DNA of 64,000 nt from SHZI01 sp963698405 (GTDB taxonomy: Bacteria; Pseudomonadota; Gammaproteobacteria; Steroidobacterales; GCA-2729495): the NCBI GenBank assembly GCA_963698405.1, contig CAVOQT010000017.1:372001-436000 (forward strand), written 5' to 3'. A model generated the notes under the pieces. It worked only from the letters and a program-made list of their open reading frames with translations, did no database searches and had not been told where the DNA came from. The translations under genes were made by a program, and so were the position numbers. Below, piece by piece: positions 18,041 through 27,000 of this stretch (within the stretch, counting starts at the first letter, position 1; each line of letters starts with the position of its first letter).

Positions 18041-19542
18041 GCGCAGCAACGCCCTATGACCCGCAACCGCGTCGTCCGGCCTGGGGCGTGCGCGCACCAT
18101 TGCGCAAAGGGCTGTCTACGCGGGTGCCAATCCTGCCGGCGCCAGCGCCGTCACGGGTGACGATCCCGCTGAGCAGCGGTGTTGCCGGTATCAGTGCCCG
18201 ACCGATCGTCGTACCGGGTCAGCCGGTACGCTGTGGCGAACCCATCGCTGAACCGACGGCAGACGGCCACCCGTACATCCATGCCAGCATCAGCGGACAG
18301 ATCACCGACATCGGAATGTATCCGGTTGCCGGCAGCAGCGGCCCGATACCCTGCATCCTCATCGAGCGCATCGACAGCGACCAGGCCTGGGATGGATATG
18401 TGGCGCAGCCGGATGCCACCGCGCTACCCGCGGCGGAGATTCGCCGTCAGATCGCCAGCGCCGGCATCGTCGGCCTCGGCGGCGCACTGTTTCCGACTGC
18501 GGCAAAGCTCAGCTCGGCCGGCCAAGCGCCGCTGCTCCTGCTGAACGGTGCAGAGTGTGAAGCCTATATCAGCTGTGACGACATGCTGCTTCGAGAACGC
18601 GCCGAACGTGTCGTCGCTGGCGGACGCATCCTGTGCGCCGCACTCGGCGCTGAGCTCTGTGTGATCGCCATCAAGACGGACATGCCGGAAGCCGGCGTGG
18701 CACTGCATGAAGCGCTGGATGCCGCGGCAGATCCGCGCATGGTCATTGCAACGGTAACCGCCAAATACCCGGCTGGCGGCGAACGACAGCTCATCGAACT
18801 CGTGTTCGGACTGGAGGTACCGGCCGGCGGATACCCTGCCGACGTCGGTGTGATCTGTCAGAACGTCGGTACTGCAGCCGCAGTCGCTGATTTCTTTCTC
18901 GCTGGGCGCCCGCTGATTTCACGCATCGTCACCATTACCGGCGGCGGTATCGCAGAGCCATGCAACATCGACGCCCGTATCGGCACGCCGATAGCCGATC
19001 TCGTACAACTGGCCGGCGGCTATAGCAGTTCACCACAGCGCTTGATCATGGGTGGTCCGATGATGGGCATCGCCCTGGATGATGATGCGTTACCGATCAG
19101 CGCGGCGACGAACTGTGTGATCGCTGCGACAGCCGGAGAATTCGGCGAGGCCTCTGCCGAACAACCGTGCATACGCTGCGGGTTCTGCGTCGAAGCCTGC
19201 CCCGCGGGACTGATGCCACAGGAACTGTTGAGCGCCGTACGCCGTGAAAACATCGCTTTGCTGGACAGCCTGGGCCTCAGCGAGTGCATCGAATGTGGCG
19301 CCTGCGACTACGCCTGCCCCAGCCATATCCCCCTGGCATGGCAGTTCCACACCGGCAAGCAGCTGCTGGACAGCGCCACGTTGTCCAGCCAACAGGCGAG
19401 CAAGGCCCGCAGCCGTTTCGAAGCCCGGATACAGCGACTGGCACGCGAGAACAGCGAGCAGCAGCAAAGCCCGGTAGACACTGCAGCCCTGGATGCCCTG
19501 CTGGCCCGCAGCCGCCAGCGCAATACCGGCGAGACCGACTGA
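18037..19542 (+). CDS. rnfC: Electron transport complex subunit RnfC/RsxC
   Basis: 501 residues from the ATG at 18037 (ATGA overlap with rnfB). This is the peripheral subunit that meets NADH through FMN. Seen: the RnfC N-terminal barrel-sandwich region (VVPGQPVRCGEPIAEP), the nucleotide/FMN region GIVGLGGALFPTAAKL and LLLNGAECEAYISCDD, and two C-terminal [4Fe-4S] motifs CIRCGFCVEACPAGLMP and CIECGACDYACPSHIPL. The C-terminal tail is short and lacks the long Ala/Lys repeats of enterobacterial RsxC. It ends in TGATG with rnfD. Confidence 0.95.
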   Translation: MSAATPYDPQPRRPAWGVRAPLRKGLSTRVPILPAPAPSRVTIPLSSGVAGISARPIVVPGQPVRCGEPIAEPTADGHPYIHASISGQITDIGMYPVAGSSGPIPCILIERIDSDQAWDGYVAQPDATALPAAEIRRQIASAGIVGLGGALFPTAAKLSSAGQAPLLLLNGAECEAYISCDDMLLRERAERVVAGGRILCAALGAELCVIAIKTDMPEAGVALHEALDAAADPRMVIATVTAKYPAGGERQLIELVFGLEVPAGGYPADVGVICQNVGTAAAVADFFLAGRPLISRIVTITGGGIAEPCNIDARIGTPIADLVQLAGGYSSSPQRLIMGGPMMGIALDDDALPISAATNCVIAATAGEFGEASAEQPCIRCGFCVEACPAGLMPQELLSAVRRENIALLDSLGLSECIECGACDYACPSHIPLAWQFHTGKQLLDSATLSSQQASKARSRFEARIQRLARENSEQQQSPVDTAALDALLARSRQRNTGETD

Positions 19543-20579
19543 TGCGCTTCGCCACCGCACAAGCACCCCAGTGGCAATCACCGTCGAGCGTAGCCGGCAT
19601 GATGCGCATCGTGATGCTTGCGCTGCTTCCGGCCATCCTGGTCAGCGCATGGTTTTATGGCCCCGGGATATTTCTCAACATCATCGTGGCTGTACTCACC
19701 GCACTGGGCACCGAAGCCCTCGCCCTGCGGCTCCGGCAGAAGCCGGTCATCGCAACGCTCGGCGACGGCAGCGCACTCGTCGCCGCCCTGCTGTTCGCCT
19801 TCTCGCTGCCGCCACTCTGTCCGTGGTGGGTAACGGCAAGCGGCATGGTGTTCGCGATCGGCCTGGTAAAGCACGCTTACGGCGGGCTCGGTTACAACCT
19901 GTTCAATCCGGCGATGGCGGGCTATGTACTGGTGCTGGTGTCATTCCCGGCGCTGATGACCGGTTGGCCGGCACCCGACATCGGCGACCTCGACTACCAG
20001 CGCCCGGACTTCGCCGCAACGCTGCAGTACTGCCTCACCGGCCACTTCCCCGGCACGCTGACGCTCGATGCCATTGCACGCGCCACAACCCTCGACAGCG
20101 TTCGCGAAGGGCTGGGGGCAATGCACACCATGGATGAAATCCGCATGAATCCGGTGTTTGGTGATTTCGGTGGCGCCGGCTGGGAGTGGGTAAACAATTT
20201 CGTCGCGATCGGCGGTGGCGCCCTGCTGCTGCTCGGGATCATCCGCTGGCACACTCCGGCCGCCGTGCTCGGCAGCCTGCTCGGCATGGCCAGCCTGGTC
20301 TGGCTGCTCGACCCGGACATCAGCCCCTCCCCGGGACTGCATCTGTTCAGCGGCGGTGCGATGCTCGGTGCTTTCTTCATCGCCACCGATCCGGTTTCTT
20401 CACCGACCACTGCGCGGGGCCGGCTCATCTATGGCACCGGTATCGGCCTGCTCACCTACATCATCCGCACCTGGGGCAGCTATGCAGATGGCATCGCCTT
20501 CGCGGTGCTGCTGATGAACATGGCGGTGCCGCTCATCGAACGCTGGACCCGCCCACACATCTACGGCAGGTCCGTCTGA
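19542..20579 (+). CDS. rnfD: Electron transport complex subunit RnfD/RsxD
   Basis: 345-residue membrane subunit that binds FMN covalently through a threonine. It opens MRFATAQAPQWQSPSSVAG and has about nine hydrophobic helices. Seen: GDGSALVAALLFAFSLPP, GGLGYNLFNPAMAGYVLVL (the NPAM element of the RnfD/NqrB family), GTEALALRLRQ, and ATDPVSSPTTARGRLIYG near residue 280, the conserved loop of RnfD. Start overlaps the rnfC stop and the end overlaps rnfG, so the operon is tightly coupled. Confidence 0.95.
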   Translation: MRFATAQAPQWQSPSSVAGMMRIVMLALLPAILVSAWFYGPGIFLNIIVAVLTALGTEALALRLRQKPVIATLGDGSALVAALLFAFSLPPLCPWWVTASGMVFAIGLVKHAYGGLGYNLFNPAMAGYVLVLVSFPALMTGWPAPDIGDLDYQRPDFAATLQYCLTGHFPGTLTLDAIARATTLDSVREGLGAMHTMDEIRMNPVFGDFGGAGWEWVNNFVAIGGGALLLLGIIRWHTPAAVLGSLLGMASLVWLLDPDISPSPGLHLFSGGAMLGAFFIATDPVSSPTTARGRLIYGTGIGLLTYIIRTWGSYADGIAFAVLLMNMAVPLIERWTRPHIYGRSV

Positions 20580-21250
20580 TGTCACCGACTGAAACAGAGC
20601 TCCCGCCTCCGGCAGCAGCAGCCCGCGCCGGATGGCGTGCAGTCCTCAGTCTGGCCGGCTTTGCAGCGCTGGTCGGGCTGGTGGTCGGCATCAGCTGGGA
20701 CTCGACACGCGAGCGGATCGCCGACAACGAGGCGCAGCGCGTACTCGCTGAACTCACTGCGATACTGCCGCCGACGCTCTATGACAATGAACCACACCGC
20801 GACGTGATCGACCTGGAACTGCCGGGCGACGAGCCTCGCCGGATCTGGCGCGCACGACGTGACGGCAAACCCGTCGCCGCCGTACTCAGCAGCCTGGCAC
20901 CAGATGGTTATTCCGGCCAGATCCGATTACTGGTCGCCATCACCATCGACGGGCAGGTACTCGGCGTGCGCATCACCAGCCACAGTGAAACACCGGGTAT
21001 CGGTGATGCCATCGAGGCGCGCAAATCCGGCTGGATCGGCACTTTCACCGGTCGCTCACTGGCAGACCCGCAGGAAAGCCGTTGGCGGCTGCGCAAGGAC
21101 GGCGGCGACTTCGATGCGATCAGCGGCGCAACGATCAGCAGCCGCGCTGTCGTCGCAGCAACCCGTCGCACCGTGCAATACTTCGACATGCATCGTGAGG
21201 ACATATTCGCAACACCGGTAGCATCTCCCGCCACCGGAGAGCAGAACTGA
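20579..21250 (+). CDS. rnfG: Electron transport complex subunit RnfG/RsxG
   Basis: 223 residues with one N-terminal membrane anchor (AVLSLAGFAALVGLVVGI) and a periplasmic FMN-binding domain. The FMN attachment motif SGATISS is present near residue 182 with its threonine, and the preceding SHSETPGIGDAIE and GQIRLLVAITIDGQVLGVRI are standard RnfG/NqrC sequence. It starts at an ATG overlapping the rnfD stop; 19 nt separate it from rnfE. Confidence 0.94.
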   Translation: MSPTETELPPPAAAARAGWRAVLSLAGFAALVGLVVGISWDSTRERIADNEAQRVLAELTAILPPTLYDNEPHRDVIDLELPGDEPRRIWRARRDGKPVAAVLSSLAPDGYSGQIRLLVAITIDGQVLGVRITSHSETPGIGDAIEARKSGWIGTFTGRSLADPQESRWRLRKDGGDFDAISGATISSRAVVAATRRTVQYFDMHREDIFATPVASPATGEQN

Positions 21251-21269
21251 GCTTGGAACCTTCACCAGC

Positions 21270-21854
21270 ATGACAGTACAGACAGGCACCATCGGCAGTT
21301 ACCGGGAGATCTTCAGCACCGGACTCTGGGCAAACAATCCCGGCATGGCGCAGTTGCTGGGCCTGTGCCCGCTGCTCGCCGTCAGCCGCACGCTGGCTAC
21401 CGGCCTGGCACTCGGCATCGCCACCCTGCTGGTCATCTGCGCCACCAACGTACTGGTCTCCGCCTCACGCACATGGATCGATACCCGCGTGCGGCTGCCA
21501 GCCCTGGTGCTGATCGTGGCCGCTTTTGTCACCAGCGTCGATCTGCTCTTCAAGGCGTACTGGTTCGACATGTATGGCGAGATCGGCCTGTTCATTCCGC
21601 TGATCGTCACCAACTGTGTGATCCTCAGCCGCGCCGAGGCTTTCGCCATCCGTAACCGGCTGCTGCCCGCACTGCTCGATGGCCTGGGTCACGGACTGGG
21701 TTTCCTGCTGGTACTCACCGCGCTCGGTGCCGTACGCGAACTGATCGGCAACGGCCTGCTGATCGCCAGCCTGCCACCCGGCGGCTTCTTCGCTCTGGCC
21801 GGACTGATCGCCTTGCGCAATGTCTGGCAAAACAGGCAGGCCAGATCCCGATGA
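21270..21854 (+). CDS. rnfE: Electron transport complex subunit RnfE/RsxE
   Basis: 194-residue polytopic membrane subunit, pseudo-symmetric to RnfA. Seen: GLWANNPGMAQLLGLCPLLA and LFIPLIVTNCVILSRAEAFA, each with the conserved cysteine of the intramembrane cluster. It completes a canonical rnfABCDGE set in the standard order. No rnfH follows; instead the ATG of nth overlaps the stop as in Escherichia coli rsx-nth. Confidence 0.95.
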   Translation: MTVQTGTIGSYREIFSTGLWANNPGMAQLLGLCPLLAVSRTLATGLALGIATLLVICATNVLVSASRTWIDTRVRLPALVLIVAAFVTSVDLLFKAYWFDMYGEIGLFIPLIVTNCVILSRAEAFAIRNRLLPALLDGLGHGLGFLLVLTALGAVRELIGNGLLIASLPPGGFFALAGLIALRNVWQNRQARSR

Positions 21855-22498
21855 CTCCTGAAGCCCGGATGGCGATCTTTCGCCGCCTGCAAAAAGCCAA
21901 CCCGCGACCGAAGACCGAACTCGTCTACCGCTCGACATTCCAGCTGCTGGTCACGGTAATCCTCTCGGCCCAGGCCACCGATGTGAGCGTCAACAAGGCG
22001 ACCAAGCCCTTGTTCAAGATCGCCAACACGCCGGAAGGGCTGCTGAAACTCGGCGAGGCCGAACTCAAGAAATACATCCGCACCATCGGCCTGTACAACA
22101 CCAAGGCGAAGAATATCCTGCGCACCTGCCGCATCCTGCTGGATGAATATGGCGGCGAGGTACCCGCGGACCGCAAGGCACTGGAATCCCTCCCCGGCGT
22201 GGGCCGCAAGACGGCCAACATCGTGCTGAACGTCGCCTTCGGCATACCGACCATCGCGGTCGATACCCATGTGTTCCGGGTCGGCAACCGCACCGGGCTG
22301 GCGCCGGGAAAAACACCGCGTGCGGTAGAGGAACAGCTCATGGCCTGCACGCCGAAACGTTTTCAGCTGGATGCACACCACTGGCTGATCCTGCACGGCC
22401 GCCATGTCTGCAAGGCGCGCCAGCCCGATTGCCCGAACTGCATCATCGCTGCGTACTGCGAGTATCCCGACAAGACCCTGCCGCGCGATGGGCGCTGA
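21851..22498 (+). CDS. nth: Endonuclease III (DNA glycosylase/AP lyase)
   Basis: 215-residue base-excision repair enzyme removing oxidised pyrimidines. Seen: QLLVTVILSAQATDVSVNKA, the helix-hairpin-helix ESLPGVGRKTANIVLN with the catalytic lysine, the catalytic aspartate in TIAVDTHVFRV, and the C-terminal [4Fe-4S] ligands CKARQPDCPNCIIAAYC (C-x6-C-x2-C-x5-C). Start ATG overlaps the rnfE stop. The next gene starts inside its last codons. Confidence 0.97.
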   Translation: MTPEARMAIFRRLQKANPRPKTELVYRSTFQLLVTVILSAQATDVSVNKATKPLFKIANTPEGLLKLGEAELKKYIRTIGLYNTKAKNILRTCRILLDEYGGEVPADRKALESLPGVGRKTANIVLNVAFGIPTIAVDTHVFRVGNRTGLAPGKTPRAVEEQLMACTPKRFQLDAHHWLILHGRHVCKARQPDCPNCIIAAYCEYPDKTLPRDGR

Positions 22499-23921
22499 GC
22501 AGCGACTGTACCTCGCGCTCGATCAGGGCGGCCATGCCAGCCGGGCGCTGGTCTTCGATGGCAGCGGCCAGCTGGTCGCGACCGGATCGGTACCCATAGC
22601 CACGCAGCGCAACGCAGACGGTCATATAGAACACGAACCCGAGGCGCTGATCGCTTCGCTGCAAAAAGCAATCGCCGATGCCTGCAGCGCGCTGCCTGCG
22701 GGCAGCCGGATCATCGCCGCAGGGCTTGCCACCCAACGCTCCAGCATGTGCTGCTGGCAGCGCGGCACTGGTACCGCACTCAGCCCGGTCATTTCCTGGC
22801 AGGACCGGCGCAATGCCGCCTGGCTGGAGAAGCTCAGTCCACACGCCGGCATGATCCGGCAACGCACCGGCCTGGTACTGACGCCGCACTACGGGGCCAG
22901 CAAGATGCGCTGGTGTCTGGACCATCTGCCCGCCGTACAGGCTGCACACGCGGCCGGCGAACTGGTGATGGGACCGCTGGCCAGCTTCCTCAGCTGCCGC
23001 CTGCTCGAGGCGCAGCCCTGCCTTGCCGACCCGGCCAATGCAGCGCGCACGCAGCTCTGGGATCCGGCCACGCGGGACTGGTCCGCCGAACTGCTGCAGC
23101 TGTTTGGCATCGACCGGCAGGATCTGCCCGCCCCGGTCACCAGCCGTTACGCCTGGGGCCAGTTGCCCACGCCGTCTGGCCCGGTGCCAATGACCGTCGT
23201 CACGGGCGACCAGTCCGCGATGCCATTTGCCTTCGGTGCGCTGGACGCCACTACCGCCTGGGTGAACGTTGGCACCGGCGCCTTCATTCAACGCGCACTG
23301 CGCGACCGGATGCCGGAAGCGGAACAACTGCTGGTCAGCGTGGTCTGGTCGGATACGGAACGCGTCGACTACATGCTCGAGGGCACGGTCAACGGTGCAG
23401 GCAGCGCGCTGGACTGGCTGGCCGAGCGCGAGAAACTGGGCGCCTGAAACCTGCTGGAGGCCGGACAGTCGGCCATCGCAGCGGGACAAGAGCCACCGCT
23501 GTTTCTGAACGGCGTCGGCGGACTGGGCTCACCCTTCTGGCGCAGCGATTTCGAATCACGCTTCGTCGGCACGGGAAGCGTCGGCACACGCCTGCTCGCG
23601 GTACTCGAGAGCATCGCCTTCCTGCTGTACACGAACTTCCGCGCGCTGGAAGCGCATGGACCGCCCTTCGCGCGCCTGCTGCTGACCGGCGGACTGACGG
23701 CCAACGACTACCTGTGCCAGTGCCTGGCGGATCTGTGCAATATGCCGGTCCAGCGCAGCGACGATCCCGAAGCAACGGCCCGCGGTCTGGCGCGACTGAT
23801 CGCCGCTGATGATGCTCGCGACTGGCCGGTGCCGGCCACTGCAACGCTGACGCCGACGCAGAACCCGGGCCTGCACGCCCGTTTTGCACACTGGGAGCAG
23901 TTGATGGATGAAAAACTGTAG
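22488..23921 (+). CDS. FGGY-family carbohydrate kinase with an in-frame TGA
   Basis: 477 codons in one frame. Seen: YLALDQGGHASRALVFDGSG (first phosphate loop of the FGGY/actin fold), SWQDRRNAAWLEKL, TVVTGDQSAMPFAFGALD and WVNVGTGAFIQRAL in the first part. TGA at 23445-23447 interrupts the frame after LAEREKLGA; directly downstream, still in frame, NLLEAGQSAIAAGQEPPLFL and FARLLLTGGLTANDYLCQCL complete the C-terminal domain including the adenine-binding GG. It resembles glycerol kinases but the sugar is unknown. Either a nonsense mutation, a sequencing error, or (least likely) readthrough. The ATG overlaps the end of nth. Confidence 0.8.
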
Positions 23922-23946
23922 CGCCCGACCTCATGCGGAGAGAACC

Positions 23947-25750
23947 ATGCTGCTCACGAAGAAAGTCCGGGCCGCTTTGCTGCCCGCCCTTTGCCTGACG
24001 CTCGCCACCCAGGCAGGCGCCGCACCGACCGCCACGGCGGAGCGTATTGGCGTGCTGTATGCCGTGCACGGTGGAGCGACCACCTGGGGTCCGCAAAAGG
24101 CCTGGGACTCCAGCGCACAGATGTTCTATTACGATGAAAATTCATTTGGGTACAGGAACATCCTCTGGAACCCCACATTCTGGCCGATGGTGCTGCGAGA
24201 CCCGACCGGGCTGGCCCAATCCAGAAAGTACGACTTCGAATATGCGCGCCTGGGTGGCCAGGAGCGCTTCAATTCGATCACTGATGCGCAACTGGCACAC
24301 ATGACGTCTGCACTGAAGGGCAAGGCAGACAAGCACGCACTGCAGACGCGCAAAGCCATCGAAATTTTCACCGGAAGGATGAGCTGGATCAGCGAAGACC
24401 CGGCTGAGCTGCCGAATCCGCGCGGCATGTACAGGCCCCAGGTCGCCGGTGGCGTGCCCCTGACCTGGTGCGGCGGACCAGGCGACGGCGGCCCGTGGGC
24501 AGGCTGTGATCCACAACGCTACAACGTGGACGGTGCAGTTGAACGCATTCTGGCCCACAACATCAGCCGGCTGATCGTGGTTGATACCACCACCAGCGGC
24601 GTCCGTTTCTGGAAGACCTTCGAGCAGCTCAGGGAAACCCGCAAGGTAGTCAGCGCCTACAACGCTGCAAACAAAACAAAGGTGAAAGTTGAGTGGGTAA
24701 ATGATCCCTCAGATCTGATGACTGACTCCTACCCGGTCGCCCCACCAGACTGGACAGCCTCACTCGGGGTACCCGTCAAGGATGCGGCGGTACCGTTGAC
24801 CGGCCGGCCAAATCCCGTCACCGACGATCCGGCCCTGGCCTGGCTGCAGGTACTGGGCATCACCCAGGCAATCAACCGCGATGTTCCACTGCGCCAGACA
24901 GCGGTGCTGCTGGTGAATCACCAGGTGGGCACCGACAAGCAGTGGTTTGATCCCAAGATCGACGACACGCTCGTGCTGAACCGGAACATCCGGCAAGCGC
25001 TGCGCACGCTGTTCCCGCAGATGGCAGAAGAGAACATCGTGGGCGCATGGTTCGGACGCCCCGAGACAAACCCGGACATCAGCCCCAAACCACCACGCCT
25101 CTCGCAGCTGGAGCGTACGCGCGCGATGCGCGGCGAGAACCTCGGCGAAGCCTGGCTGTATGAAAGTCATGAAGAACTGCCGACAGGCCTCGATGGCTAC
25201 CTCTACTGGGATGCACTGGAGTTACTGAAGAACCGCGGCGCGAAGCACATCATCATCGCCTTTCCGCAGATCATCTCGGAGTCGGTGCTGAACCTCGTCG
25301 AGGTCCCCAACCAGATCGCCAAGGAAATCGGCTACAAGAACTGGCTGTACTGGAGCGCCGGGGATTACAACACCTATCCGGGTGTTGGCCACCCCTTCGC
25401 TGCCTACTGGGGCAACTGGGCGAATACGCAGTGCAAGGTACCCGGAGACACCACGTACCGAAGCCTGCTGTTTGGTGATGGGCGGCTGTCCGGCCACCAC
25501 ACAGCCCTATCCGCCGCCGCGTCAGTCCTCAGCCACTTCGGCCATCAGCGCCCTTGATCCGAGCCTTGCCTATGCCGTATCGGAGTATGGTCATCTGGGC
25601 TATGACCCGGCCCGCGGTGCGCCGGACGTGAACGCACCGGTACAGGATCAGTACACCGGCACATGGGCCCTATGGACGCCGCCCAGCGACAGCCCGCTGG
25701 TTGGCGCTTATCTGGCCACAAAGGTCTGGCAGCAGATCATGGCGCGGTAG
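23947..25750 (+). CDS. Secreted chelatase-like protein, copy 1 (frameshifted)
   Basis: About 600 residues; start ATG at 23947 with GGAGAG upstream. A signal peptide (LLPALCLTLATQAGAAP) predicts export. The mature protein opens RIGVLYAVHGG and later has GAKHIIIAFPQIISESVLNL; this pair of strand-loop motifs recalls the two half-domains of ferrochelatase/CbiX-type chelatases (first-strand HG, then a later PxxxSDxxETL-like element), but the similarity is by eye. Invariant blocks shared with copy 2 include FGYRNILWNPTFW-type and TTTSGVRFWKTFEQL. An extra base near 25455-25458 shifts the frame after CKVPGDTT; the tail TEACCLVMGGCPATTQPYPP continues in the next frame. Function unknown. Confidence 0.6.
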
Positions 25751-25762
25751 GCGCCCGGTGCC

Positions 25763-26743
25763 TCAGCTCTGACTCTGAGCAGAGCAACGACGCCGCACCT
25801 CGCTCTTGTAAGCCTGGCTGACCGGAACGGTGCGCCCGTCATCAAGCAGCAGATCCAGTGCACTGCCCCGCTGCACGATCCGCGCAACGCTGTCCCAGCT
25901 GACCCACCATGAGCGATGCACCTGCCCACCGGTATCCAGCGCACTCATTTCCCCTACCGCATCGTTGAAGCGATAGCGCACCAGGTCACTTCCGCAGTCG
26001 GTCACCACCTCGATGTAGTGCTCGGCCGCCTTCAGGGTCTTTACCCTGGCGCTTGCTGCGAGCCTTGACTGCTGAAGAAAAGCCGGCCGCACAGCTGCCG
26101 CCGACGTTGTTATTGCCGTGACAGACTCCGGTACCGCAGTCGGCACCACGGCAGCTGAGGCCACTGGACCAGGCGGTTCCGGGGCGGGCGACTCCTTGCG
26201 ACTGGTATACCAGTCCACACCGAATTGCCGCCGATAGGCGTGCACCACACCCATCCACAACGGCAGGAATGTCGGCAGGGAGCGACTGGTCAATCGCAGC
26301 AGGTAGTCACTGCTGAGCGTCATCTCGCGCAGCGACAAACTGCCCGGATGGTCGGGGTACAGCAGCACGGAGATGAACTGCAGGTGCAAGTGGAACAGTC
26401 CGATCAGCGGCAACCAGGCAATGAGAAAGCCCAGCAGCATTATCCGCCACAGCGGCCACTGGCGATCACGCACGAGATACGCGGCCAGCAGTGCACCAAT
26501 ATGCGCACCCCACCACGCAACCATGATCCGGCTGCCGAGATACAGCCAGCCAGCCGCAAAGCCGAGTTCACCGACCGGCCGGATGCGCAGCACGGCGAAC
26601 CACAGGGAGATCAGCAGCGGGATCACCAACAGGAACCACACGTGGTCCTTGCGAGTCGGTTTACGGCCGCGCGGACGACGCGTCTGGCCGGGTTGTGCGG
26701 CACCTGCGCTGTTCCAGCCTGCAGCGAGCGGTTGGGTCGTCAC
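25763..26743 (-). CDS. Membrane-anchored LytTR-domain regulator
   Basis: 326 residues. The N-terminal half has about four hydrophobic helices (VWFLLVIPLLISLWFAVL, IMLLGFLIAWLPLIGLF and others); after a Pro/Ala/Val-rich linker, residues about 225-320 form a LytTR DNA-binding domain: VKTLKAAEHYIEVVT, LVRYRFNDAVGEM, VHRSWWVSWDSVARI and DGRTVPVSQAYKSEVRRR. There is no receiver domain, so it probably senses a membrane signal directly. It lies between and opposite to the two secreted paralogs, 12 nt from the end of copy 1 and divergent from copy 2, suggesting it controls them; the inverted repeat at 26851-26878 is a candidate site. Confidence 0.85.
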   Translation of the reverse strand: MTTQPLAAGWNSAGAAQPGQTRRPRGRKPTRKDHVWFLLVIPLLISLWFAVLRIRPVGELGFAAGWLYLGSRIMVAWWGAHIGALLAAYLVRDRQWPLWRIMLLGFLIAWLPLIGLFHLHLQFISVLLYPDHPGSLSLREMTLSSDYLLRLTSRSLPTFLPLWMGVVHAYRRQFGVDWYTSRKESPAPEPPGPVASAAVVPTAVPESVTAITTSAAAVRPAFLQQSRLAASARVKTLKAAEHYIEVVTDCGSDLVRYRFNDAVGEMSALDTGGQVHRSWWVSWDSVARIVQRGSALDLLLDDGRTVPVSQAYKSEVRRRCSAQSQS

Positions 26744-26850
26744 CGGGATCCCCGAGCGTTCTGTTTGTTCTTGGTCTGTCGCGTGCCATTAATGCCACGG
26801 GTGGCCGCCATGACGCAAGCCGCGGCCACGTCGTGACCGGGCGCACCCCT

Positions 26851-26878
26851 GATTCATGCCCGGGCTGCGGCATGAATC
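26851..26878. promoter_or_regulatory. Perfect 10-bp inverted repeat between the LytTR gene and copy 2
   Basis: GATTCATGCC (26851-26860) and GGCATGAATC (26869-26878) are exact inverted arms separated by 8 nt. It sits in the 257-nt divergent gap, about 110 nt from the LytTR start and 122 nt before copy 2. With no T-run and a location between divergent genes, an operator is likelier than a terminator. LytTR proteins usually bind direct repeats, so the binder may be a different protein. Confidence 0.5.
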
Positions 26879-27000
26879 GCCATTCAGGACAAATACCACT
26901 CAATTCAAGACTTTCCGCTTGCCGCAGGCCTTGCGCACGGCAAATAGTCGGAATGCAGACGGGCGACCCGTCAACCAACTCAAACCCTGGGGGAAATACC

